Part shown: one piece after another, positions 1 to 5,107 of the stretch
Position numbering within the stretch: the first letter of the stretch is position 1
Layout: the number at the start of each line of letters is the position of its first letter
Assembly: GCA_031119595.1 (NCBI GenBank)
Contig: JAVHXX010000345.1
Location: forward strand, 1 to 5,107
Origin: Patulibacter sp.
GTDB taxonomy: Bacteria > Actinomycetota > Thermoleophilia > Solirubrobacterales > Solirubrobacteraceae
Length of the DNA stretch: 5,107 bases
Direction: 5' to 3'
Notes under the pieces: generated by a model
Databases searched by the model: none
Told to the model about the DNA's origin: nothing
Seen by the model: the letters and a program-made list of their open reading frames with translations, nothing else
Program-made: the position numbers and the translations under genes

Positions 1-683
1 TTGATCGCCTCGTCGATGTCGTGGGTGACGAAGAGGATCGTCTTGCGGATGTTCGCCTGCAGGCGGAGGAACTCGTTCTGGAGGCGGTCGCGGGTGATCG
101 GGTCGATCGCGCCGAAGGGCTCGTCCATGAGGAGCAGCGGCGGATCGGCCGCGAGGGCGCGGGCGACGCCGACACGCTGACGCTGGCCACCGGAGAGTTG
201 GGCCGGATAGCGCTTCGAGAACTCCGGACCGAGGCCCACGAGCTCGAGCAGCTCGGCGGTGCGCTCGGCGATCGCGGGCTTCTTCCACCCCAGCAGCGAC
301 GGCACGGTGCCGATGTTCTGCTCGATCGTGCGGTGCGGGAACAGACCGATCTGCTGGATCACGTAGCCGATCTCGCGCCGCAGCTCGGAGGGGTCGCGCT
401 CGTTCACGTCGCGGCCGTCGAGGAGGATCTCGCCGCCGTCGCGGTCGATCATGCGGTTGACCATCCGCATCGCGGTCGTCTTGCCACAGCCGGACGGCCC
501 GACGAACACGCAGATCTCGCCCGCGGGCACGTCGAGGGAGAGCCGGTCGACGGCCGGCGAATCGGCGCCGGGGTAGTGCTTGAGCACCTCCTTGAGCTCG
601 AGCCGCGCCGCCGGACGGGCGGCCCCCGCGGCCGGGTTCGGGTGCAGGTCAGGCCCCGCAGTGCGGGCAGCGTCAGCGGACAT
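1..683 (-). CDS. opuCA: Osmoprotectant (glycine betaine/choline-type) ABC transporter ATP-binding protein, OpuCA/ProV family, 3' end cut by window
   Basis: Cytoplasmic ATPase that should power import of a quaternary amine such as glycine betaine, carnitine or choline. The 227 residues in the window hold every ABC motif: Walker A GPSGCGKT (62-69), Q-loop in VIQQIGLFPH (108-117), signature LSGGQRQ (163-169), Walker B LLLMDEP (183-189, catalytic Glu188), D-loop GAID (191-194) and H-loop His221 in THDIDEA. The stretch YVIQQIGLFPHRTIEQNI and GAIDPITR are typical of the OpuCA/ProV group rather than other importers. Family members run about 250-400 residues, often with C-terminal CBS domains; that end and any permease genes would lie beyond the left edge. 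The ATG at 683 is the only credible start: the same frame stays open upstream without another ATG, GTG or TTG as far as I followed it (to about 810). It gives an Ala/Pro-rich extension of about 27 residues before the usual family N-terminus, and no Shine-Dalgarno is visible before it. The exact substrate cannot be read from the ATPase; the related EgtU-type importers have similar ATPases. Confidence 0.93.
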   Translation of the reverse strand, partial: MSADAARTAGPDLHPNPAAGAARPAARLELKEVLKHYPGADSPAVDRLSLDVPAGEICVFVGPSGCGKTTAMRMVNRMIDRDGGEILLDGRDVNERDPSELRREIGYVIQQIGLFPHRTIEQNIGTVPSLLGWKKPAIAERTAELLELVGLGPEFSKRYPAQLSGGQRQRVGVARALAADPPLLLMDEPFGAIDPITRDRLQNEFLRLQANIRKTILFVTHDIDEAI

Positions 684-866
684 TCGGGCGTCGATCGGAG
701 GAGGTGAGGCGACGCGAGCGGGGGTAGACCCGTGGAGGGCGACACGCGAAGGCCGGTCGCCGGAGCATAGTCGGGCGTCTCCGGGAAACCCAGTGCACTT
801 TCGGGTGAATCGGGGCAGGGGCGGTCGTCCGGGACGTCGGCGAGGCGTCCGGGCCCACCCGGCCCG

Positions 867-872
867 TACACT
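867..872 (+). promoter_or_regulatory. Candidate -10 box (TACACT) for leaderless transcription of the membrane-protein gene
   Basis: TACACT matches TATAAT at four of six positions, including the key TAnnnT pattern. It ends 8 nt before the ATG at 881, so transcription would begin at or next to the start codon and give a leaderless mRNA, which is common in actinobacteria. There is no Shine-Dalgarno in the intervening TTCGCCGCC-like stretch, which agrees with a leaderless start. No convincing -35 hexamer is seen. A short GC inverted repeat (849-853 with 858-862) lies directly upstream. Confidence 0.5.
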
Positions 873-880
873 TCGCCGCC

Positions 881-1825
881 ATGGCCCGGCCCCCGAAGAC
901 CCTGCCGTCCAGCGAGCCGGCGGCCCCCGCGCCGTCCCAGATCGTCGAGGCCGAGGTGACGCCCCGGCGCAACGCCGTGATCGCCACCGGCATCGCGGTG
1001 CTCCTCACGGTCGTCGCCGTGATCCTCGAGCACCTCCTCTCGAACGAGGTCCCGGACTTCCACCAGATCGACATCGTCCAGTCGATGGCGGGCACGGCGA
1101 CGGGCACCGCTCCCGGCCACAGCTTCCTCACGGCCGTCGGCACCTTCAAGCTCGACCACGCCACCGAGACCGAGCTGATCTCGATCCTGCGCGCGCTCAC
1201 CTACGCGCTGATGATCCCGCTCGTCGTGCTGCTCCTGCGCGCGGCGCGCCTGCGCGGCGGCACCCTCGGAAAGTTCCTCGAACCGGTCGTCACGATCGGC
1301 CTCGCGCTGCTCGCGATCGGCACCGTCGCCGCGGGCTTCCTCGAGCCCGCCTTCTACCGGCACGCGAAGGAGCTCGGGTTCACCCCGGGCGACATCCGCT
1401 ACGCCTACAAGCACTCGTCGCTCGTGTTCGCGTCGATCCCGCTCACCATCGGCGCGCTCGCCGCCGGCGTGCCGATCGCGCTCGCATCGATCCAGTCGTT
1501 CCGGGTCGGGCTGCTGCCCACCTTCGCCGGCTACATGGGCGTGCTGATCGGCATGCTGTTCATCCTCCCGTTCGAGCCGACCGGGCTCCTGCGCGCCCTC
1601 TGGCTCTCGTGGGTCGCGGCGACGATCGCCGGCGGCATGGGCGGCCTGCCCCCGGCCTGGGCGGCCGGCGAGGCCGTCGAGATGGCTCCGCGTCAGCCCC
1701 GGCAGCCGCGCGAGTCGATCGGTGGCCGCGGCAAGAAGGGCAGTGAGCCCGTCGACGTCGAGAAGGCTCCGGCCGCCGGCGGCAAGAAGAAGCCGGCCGG
1801 CAAGCCGAAGGGCATCCCGGGCTGA
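881..1825 (+). CDS. Six-helix membrane protein with basic Lys/Pro/Gly-rich C-terminal tail, family not recognised
   Basis: Protein of 314 residues; I do not recognise the family and assign no function. It has a Pro/Ala-rich cytoplasmic N-terminus (1-30, ending in TPRR) and predicted membrane segments near 31-51, 102-120, 136-155, 180-202, 210-231 and 235-256. The loop at 52-101 is hydrophilic and should face outside; a second outside loop at 156-179 is rich in aromatic and charged residues (FYRHAKEL, DIRYAYKH). Arg/Lys at 29-30, 120-131 and in the tail support an N-in, C-in topology. Residues 257-314 form a low-complexity tail with Lys clusters (GKKG, GKKKPAGKPKG) that could touch lipid head groups, nucleic acid or an acidic partner; this is inference. 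The ATG at 881 is chosen because it begins the membrane-protein frame right after a -10-like box. It stands alone on this strand: divergent from the ABC ATPase gene and convergent with the DUF4126 gene. Codon use is clearly coding, with nearly all third positions G or C. Confidence 0.85.
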   Translation: MARPPKTLPSSEPAAPAPSQIVEAEVTPRRNAVIATGIAVLLTVVAVILEHLLSNEVPDFHQIDIVQSMAGTATGTAPGHSFLTAVGTFKLDHATETELISILRALTYALMIPLVVLLLRAARLRGGTLGKFLEPVVTIGLALLAIGTVAAGFLEPAFYRHAKELGFTPGDIRYAYKHSSLVFASIPLTIGALAAGVPIALASIQSFRVGLLPTFAGYMGVLIGMLFILPFEPTGLLRALWLSWVAATIAGGMGGLPPAWAAGEAVEMAPRQPRQPRESIGGRGKKGSEPVDVEKAPAAGGKKKPAGKPKGIPG

Positions 1826-1841
1826 GCCTGCCCGCGGTGGT

Positions 1842-2429
1842 TCAGGCCGCCGCCACGACGTGCCGGGCGCGCAGCGCCGCCGGCGCGGCAGCCACGAGCA
1901 GCGCGAGGACGAACGCCCCGGCGATCGCCGGGAGCGAGAACGCGACGACCACGAGCAGGACGGCCGCGGCGTCCTCGAGGAGCGACATCGTCGTGGTGTG
2001 GAGGCCGGGCACGGGTCCGCGACGGTCCCGGCGGGCATCCGCGGCCACCGGCCGTGCGGGCCGGAGCGCCGCCCGCACGCCGTGCAGGGCCGCGGCGGTC
2101 CCGCCGCCGAGGACGATCGCGACGATCCAGGACGCGCCCCCGCCGACGTCCGACGCGAACAGCAGCGCCCCGACGAGCGGCGGCACGATCACGCCGCCGC
2201 GGTGCACGCGCCGGCCGTGGCCGGCGGCGAACCGGTCGATCGCGAAGTCCGACAGGTAGAGCAGCCCGAACACGGCCAGCCACACGGTGTCGCCGATCGC
2301 GGCCCAGCTGTGGCCGAGGTCGATCCACCCGGCACGCTCGAGCACGCCGGTGACGAGCAGCGCGACCATCGGGTTGAGGCCGCACGCCCCGGCGAGCGCG
2401 AGCCCGCCGAGGATCGTGGTGACGGTCAC
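1842..2429 (-). CDS. DUF4126 family integral membrane protein
   Basis: Protein of 195 residues in the usual DUF4126 size range; the family's function is unknown. Three family landmarks can be seen: the N-terminal GACGLNPMVALLVTGVLERAG (15-34), matching the family's GLNAYLPLL-like first helix; LYLSDFAIDRFA (58-69), matching its (E/D)F-x-x-D-(K/R) motif; and MSLLEDAAAVLLVVVAFSLP (148-167), matching its SLxED-helix-P motif. Hydrophobic segments lie near 3-28, 46-64, 79-94, 99-118 and 152-186, the last long enough for two passes. The basic stretch 121-138 (RPARP, RRDRR) is probably a cytoplasmic loop. The start is a GTG at 2429: the conserved first helix begins almost at once after it and no usable start lies between it and the ilvD stop. 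The leader has no good Shine-Dalgarno. The 29-bp gap to ilvD suggests co-transcription and perhaps translational coupling. The stop faces that of the plus-strand membrane gene across 16 bp. Confidence 0.85.
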   Translation of the reverse strand: MTVTTILGGLALAGACGLNPMVALLVTGVLERAGWIDLGHSWAAIGDTVWLAVFGLLYLSDFAIDRFAAGHGRRVHRGGVIVPPLVGALLFASDVGGGASWIVAIVLGGGTAAALHGVRAALRPARPVAADARRDRRGPVPGLHTTTMSLLEDAAAVLLVVVAFSLPAIAGAFVLALLVAAAPAALRARHVVAAA

Positions 2430-2458
2430 GCCGCCGGTCGCGGCCTGCCGTACGCGGT

Positions 2459-4360
2459 CTAGATGTGGCCGACGGGCGAGGAGTCGGGACGGCCGCCCGC
2501 CGCGTGCACGGCGCGCTCGATCGCGTCGACGTCGCGGACGGCGCCGGTGTCCGCGGAGGTCGCCATGGCGGCGTACGCGCGCAGCGCCGGGGAGACGTGG
2601 CGCTCGCGGTCGACCGGGAAGTACCCGTTGCCGGACTCGATCTCCTGGCGACGGTCGGCGAGCTCACGGTCGCTGACGTCGAGGTGGATCGTGCGCTCGG
2701 GGATGTCGATCACGACGGTGTCGCCGTTCTTGATGAGGGCGATCGCGCCGCCGGCCGCCGCCTCGGGCGAGACGTGACCGATCGAGAGGCCCGAGGTGCC
2801 GCCGGAGAAGCGGCCGTCGGTGAGGAGCGCGCACTTCGCGCCGAGGCCGAGGCCCTTCAGGTAGCTCGTCGGGTAGAGCATCTCCTGCATGCCCGGGCCG
2901 CCGCGCGGGCCCTCGTACCGGATGACGACGACGTCGCCCTCCTTCACGCGGCCGGAGAGGATCACGTCGACGGCGTCGTCCTGGGACTCGACGACGACCG
3001 CCGGGCCACTGAACTTCAGGATCGACTCGTCGACGCCGGCCGTCTTCACGACGCAGCCGCGCTCGGCGATGTTGCCGTAGAGGATGGCGAGGCCGCCGTC
3101 CTTGGAATACGCGTGCTCGATGTCGTGGATGCAGCCGTCGGACGCATCGACGTCGAGGGACTCCCACCGCTCGGACTGCGAGAACGCCTTCGAGGACCGC
3201 ACGCAGCCGGGGGCCGCGTGGAACAGGTCGGTGGCACGCTCGGACGGCTTGCCGCCGCGGATGTCCCACTCGCCGAGCCATTTGTCCATCGTCGGCGCGT
3301 GCACGGTGTGGACGTCCTCGTTGAGGAGGCCACCGCGGCGCAGCTCGCCGAGGATCGCCGGGATGCCGCCCGCACGGTGGACGTCCTCCATGAGGTACGT
3401 GCCGTTCGGGGCGACCTTGCACAGGCACGGCACGCGACGGGAGAGGTCGTCGATGTCGGCCATCTTGAAGTCGAGCTCGGCTTCGTGGGCGGCCGCCAGG
3501 AGGTGCAGGACCGTGTTGGTCGACCCACCCATGGCGATGTCGAGGGTCATCGCGTTCTCGAAGGCCTCGCGGGTGGCGATGGCGCGCGGGAGCACGGACT
3601 CGTCGTCCTCCTCGTAGTACCGGCGGGCGAGCTCGACGACGGCGCGGCCGGCGTCTTCGTAGAGCTGCTTGCGCGCGGTGTGCGTGGCGAGCGTGGAGCC
3701 GTTGCCGGGGAGCGACAGGCCGAGCGCCTCGGTGAGGCAGTTCATCGAGTTCGCGGTGAACATGCCCGAGCACGAACCGCACGTGGGGCAGGCCGCCTCC
3801 TCGATGATCGCGATGTCCTCGTCGCTGACCTCGTTCGCGACGGCGTCGGCGATGGCGGTGACGAGGTTGATGCCCTTGCGGACGGTGCCGTCGACGAGGG
3901 TCGCGGTGCCGCCCTCCATCGGGCCGCCGGAGACGAACACCGTGGGGATGTTCAGGCGCAGGGCCGCGTTGAGCATGCCCGGGGTGATCTTGTCGCAGTT
4001 GGAGATGCAGATCAGCGCGTCGGCGCAGTGGGCGTTGACCATGTACTCGACGCTGTCGGAGATGATCTCCCGCGACGGCAGCGAGTAGAGCATGCCGGCG
4101 TGGCCCATCGCGATGCCGTCGTCGACGGCGATCGTGTTGAACTCGAGCGGCACGGCCCCGGCGGCGGTGATCGCATCGGCCACGACCCGGCCGACCGGCG
4201 CGAGGTGCGTGTGGCCGGGGACGAACTGCGTGTAGGAGTTCGACACGGCGATGATCGGCTTGCCGATGTCCTCGCGCGCTACACCCGCGGCGCGCAGCAG
4301 CGAGCGCGCGCCTGCCATGTTGCGGCCGTGGGTGACGGTGCGTGACCTCAGCGGGGGCAT
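2459..4360 (-). CDS. ilvD: Dihydroxy-acid dehydratase (EC 4.2.1.9), E. coli-type
   Basis: Cytoplasmic Fe-S enzyme that dehydrates 2,3-dihydroxy-isovalerate and 2,3-dihydroxy-3-methylvalerate to the 2-keto acid precursors of valine/leucine and isoleucine. The 633 residues align end to end, from memory, with E. coli IlvD (616). Visible landmarks: THGRNMAGAR (10-19), NSYTQFVPGH (41-50), DDGIAMGHAGMLYSLPSRE (80-98), CISNCDKITPGM (118-129), CPTCGSCSGMFTANSMNCL (191-209), AMGGSTNTVLHLL (276-288), YEGPRGGPGMQEMLYPTS (482-499) and GRFSGGTSGLSIGHVSPEA (516-534). By comparison with E. coli, Cys122 and Cys197 are cluster ligands, Asp81, Asp123, Lys124 and Glu493 bind Mg, and Ser519 is the catalytic base. 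The frame stays open for 84 codons upstream (to 4612), but homology begins at the ATG at 4360, which is preceded by a weak purine-rich ribosome-binding stretch (GAAGAG, 4369-4374). It is the first gene of a possible two-gene unit with the DUF4126 gene; no other ilv gene is in view. A leader hairpin at 4387-4418 may matter for regulation. Confidence 0.98.
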   Translation of the reverse strand: MPPLRSRTVTHGRNMAGARSLLRAAGVAREDIGKPIIAVSNSYTQFVPGHTHLAPVGRVVADAITAAGAVPLEFNTIAVDDGIAMGHAGMLYSLPSREIISDSVEYMVNAHCADALICISNCDKITPGMLNAALRLNIPTVFVSGGPMEGGTATLVDGTVRKGINLVTAIADAVANEVSDEDIAIIEEAACPTCGSCSGMFTANSMNCLTEALGLSLPGNGSTLATHTARKQLYEDAGRAVVELARRYYEEDDESVLPRAIATREAFENAMTLDIAMGGSTNTVLHLLAAAHEAELDFKMADIDDLSRRVPCLCKVAPNGTYLMEDVHRAGGIPAILGELRRGGLLNEDVHTVHAPTMDKWLGEWDIRGGKPSERATDLFHAAPGCVRSSKAFSQSERWESLDVDASDGCIHDIEHAYSKDGGLAILYGNIAERGCVVKTAGVDESILKFSGPAVVVESQDDAVDVILSGRVKEGDVVVIRYEGPRGGPGMQEMLYPTSYLKGLGLGAKCALLTDGRFSGGTSGLSIGHVSPEAAAGGAIALIKNGDTVVIDIPERTIHLDVSDRELADRRQEIESGNGYFPVDRERHVSPALRAYAAMATSADTGAVRDVDAIERAVHAAGGRPDSSPVGHI

Positions 4361-4386
4361 GTCTTCATCTCTTCGTGGGCTGTGCA

Positions 4387-4418
4387 GGGACGGGCGGACG
4401 AAGGCTCCAGCCCGTCCC
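4387..4418 (-). repeat. Perfect 9-bp inverted repeat (hairpin) in the ilvD upstream region
   Basis: GGGACGGGC (4387-4395) and GCCCGTCCC (4410-4418) are exact reverse complements. Three more pairs (GGA 4396-4398 with TCC 4406-4408) can form beside a single bulged A at 4409, leaving a 7-nt loop. In the transcript this would be a very stable stem ending 26 nt before the ilvD ATG, clear of the ribosome-binding stretch. A weak -10-like TAGCGT (minus strand, 4423-4428) would put the transcript start at the base of the stem, but no -35 is seen. No run of T follows on either strand, so it is not a classical terminator. It could be a 5'-stabilising stem, a regulatory element or a dyad operator. Confidence 0.6.
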
Positions 4419-4540
4419 AGACACGCTATCGGGTTCTGCGCCGCGTGCCGGGGGTTTTCGCGCGCCCGGGTGGGTGGGCGGTCGCGTGGTGCGGCGGCGC
4501 GGTGCTCGGACGTGGGCGCGGCGGCGGGACGCAGCGGCGG

Positions 4541-4645
4541 CGCGCGACGGAACGGCCCGGTCATGACCGAAACGTCGCGCGGTCCACCACCGTGGCGGGT
4601 CCGCGCGACCAAACGGTCAGGGGGTGACCGAAACGTCGCGTGGTC
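4541..4645. repeat. Array of four related half-sites in alternating orientation (two palindromic elements)
   Basis: The half-site is TGACCG-N4-GTCGCGYGG. It occurs forward at 4564-4582 and 4625-4643, and in reverse at 4601-4619; a looser reverse copy with a 9-nt gap (TGACCG-N9-GTCGCGCG) sits at 4541-4563. The two forward copies are identical over 21 bp except for one C/T change (4564-4584 and 4625-4645). The TGACCG ends face each other: directly abutting at 4563/4564, making a perfect 12-bp palindrome (4558-4569), and with a GGGGG spacer at 4620-4624. The array thus reads as two divergent pairs. It lies wholly in noncoding DNA, starting 15 bp beyond the lipoprotein stop and about 180 bp upstream of ilvD. 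Possible roles are operator, terminator or extragenic palindrome. Confidence 0.75.
4564..4619 (-). terminator. Candidate stem-loop terminator downstream of the lipoprotein gene
   Basis: The inner pair of half-sites can fold into one long hairpin: 6 bp (4564-4569 with 4614-4619), a symmetric 4x4 internal loop, 9 bp (4574-4582 with 4601-4609), a T-T mismatch, then 2 bp closing a 12-nt loop (4586-4597). It begins about 41 bp past the stop of the minus-strand lipoprotein gene, a usual place for a terminator. No T-tract follows, so this could be a U-less high-GC terminator or only a by-product of the repeat array. Confidence 0.35.
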
Positions 4646-4660
4646 GCCGGCGCGCTGCCG

Positions 4661-5104
4661 TCAGCTCGCGGGCGTCGTGGCCGCCGGCTCGCAGCCGAGG
4701 GTGTGGGTCCCGAGGGCGGCGGGCGGGGCGGTGTCGCGGCTCGTGCCGGTCGGGCGGTAGTCGAGCTGGGTGTAGGAGCGCTCGTCGCCCGGACAGTCCT
4801 TGAGTCCACGCACGGTCACCACCACGCGATACGACTCCGACGACCCCGACATCGCGCAGTCCTGCTGACAGACCACGAGCTGGCCCGTGGCCGTGGCCGA
4901 GCTCCCGCCCCACCGCTTCCAGTCGAGGCGCATGAGCTCCGTGGTGCGCGCGTTGCAGTCGAGGATGATCGTCGCCGGCTTGCCCGCGCTCTCGTTGCAG
5001 GTGCCGGAGTAGATCGACACCGGCTTGCGCGCCTCCGCCGCCCCACCCGACCCGCACCCGGCAAGGGTGAGCGCAATGAATGGAATGGTGGCAAATCGGC
5101 GCAA
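4661..5104 (-). CDS. Small secreted lipoprotein with six mature cysteines, function unknown
   Basis: Protein of 147 residues. A short type II signal peptide (basic MRR, hydrophobic FATIPFIALT) leads to the lipobox LAGC at 14-17, so Cys17 should be lipidated and the mature protein anchored outside the membrane. The mature part has six further cysteines (36, 50, 79, 83, 104, 138), enough for three disulfides. The core KPATIILDC, LMRLDWKRWGGSSATATG, CQQDC and SYRVVVTV (42-98) resembles small secreted actinobacterial proteins of unknown function with a Cys-Trp-Trp-Gly-Cys-Cys pattern; that is a recollection, not a search result. A likely beta-rich fold and a Thr/Pro-rich C-terminus follow. The start used is TTG at 5104, three bases from the window edge; it gives a complete signal peptide, but a start further upstream outside the window is possible. 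It is co-directional with ilvD but separated by 300 bp, so it is probably a separate unit. Confidence 0.75.
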   Translation of the reverse strand: MRRFATIPFIALTLAGCGSGGAAEARKPVSIYSGTCNESAGKPATIILDCNARTTELMRLDWKRWGGSSATATGQLVVCQQDCAMSGSSESYRVVVTVRGLKDCPGDERSYTQLDYRPTGTSRDTAPPAALGTHTLGCEPAATTPAS

Positions 5105-5107
5105 GGC

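Noticed and set aside
764..792. Minus-strand promoter for the ABC ATPase (TATGCT at 764-769)
   Set aside because: The -10 matches four of six bases but the -35 position (TGGGTT) does not resemble a consensus; too weak to call.
1818..1834. Short inverted repeat CGGGC/GCCCG spanning the stop of the six-helix gene, as a bidirectional terminator
   Set aside because: Only 5 bp, 7-nt loop, no T-tract; expected by chance at this GC content.
449..2038. Long minus-strand open frame of 529 codons
   Set aside because: Arg/Asp-rich, low-complexity translation opposite the six-helix gene and overlapping the ABC ATPase and DUF4126 genes; a GC-rich shadow frame.
2465..4345. Long plus-strand open frame of 626 codons
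   Set aside because: Exactly antisense to ilvD, whose homology is unmistakable; open only because of high GC.
4365..4424. Minus-strand 19-codon GTG frame ending 4 nt before the ilvD ATG, as a leader peptide
   Set aside because: Not enriched in Val, Ile or Leu, no ribosome-binding site, and its third positions do not look coding.
4361..4612. 84-codon upstream extension of ilvD
   Set aside because: Arg/Pro-rich, no family similarity, runs through the hairpin and repeat array; E. coli-type homology starts at the ATG at 4360.

Overview
The window is very GC-rich with almost entirely G/C third codon positions, which suggests a high-GC actinomycetota-type bacterium. The mix of genes (an E. coli-type long dihydroxy-acid dehydratase, a DUF4126 membrane protein, an apparently leaderless gene with a TANNNT box just ahead of its ATG, and a cysteine-rich lipoprotein) would fit a deep-branching class such as Thermoleophilia, but that placement is inference. 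There are five genes, four on the minus strand. No mobile elements, CRISPR arrays, tRNA or rRNA genes were seen.

Layout, left to right. (1) 1-683, minus: ATP-binding subunit of an OpuCA/ProV-type osmoprotectant (quaternary amine) ABC transporter, cut at the left edge. (2) 684-880: divergent intergenic region holding a -10-like box for the next gene. (3) 881-1825, plus: a six-helix membrane protein of unrecognised family with a Lys/Pro/Gly-rich tail. (4) 1842-2429, minus: a DUF4126 membrane protein, convergent with the previous gene across 16 bp. (5) 2459-4360, minus: ilvD, dihydroxy-acid dehydratase of branched-chain amino acid synthesis, 29 bp upstream of the DUF4126 gene and possibly co-transcribed with it. 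(6) 4361-4660: a 300-bp gene-free region with a perfect 9-bp inverted repeat near ilvD and, further upstream, an array of four related half-sites in alternating orientation. (7) 4661-5104, minus: a small lipoprotein with six cysteines in its mature part, starting at a TTG almost at the right edge.

The genes do not form an obvious single pathway: one is biosynthetic (ilvD), one is osmotic-stress transport, and three are envelope proteins of unknown function. I see no clear new multi-gene system. The most unusual signal is the palindromic array at 4541-4645 between the lipoprotein gene and ilvD. It could be a terminator, an operator cluster or a dispersed extragenic palindrome.
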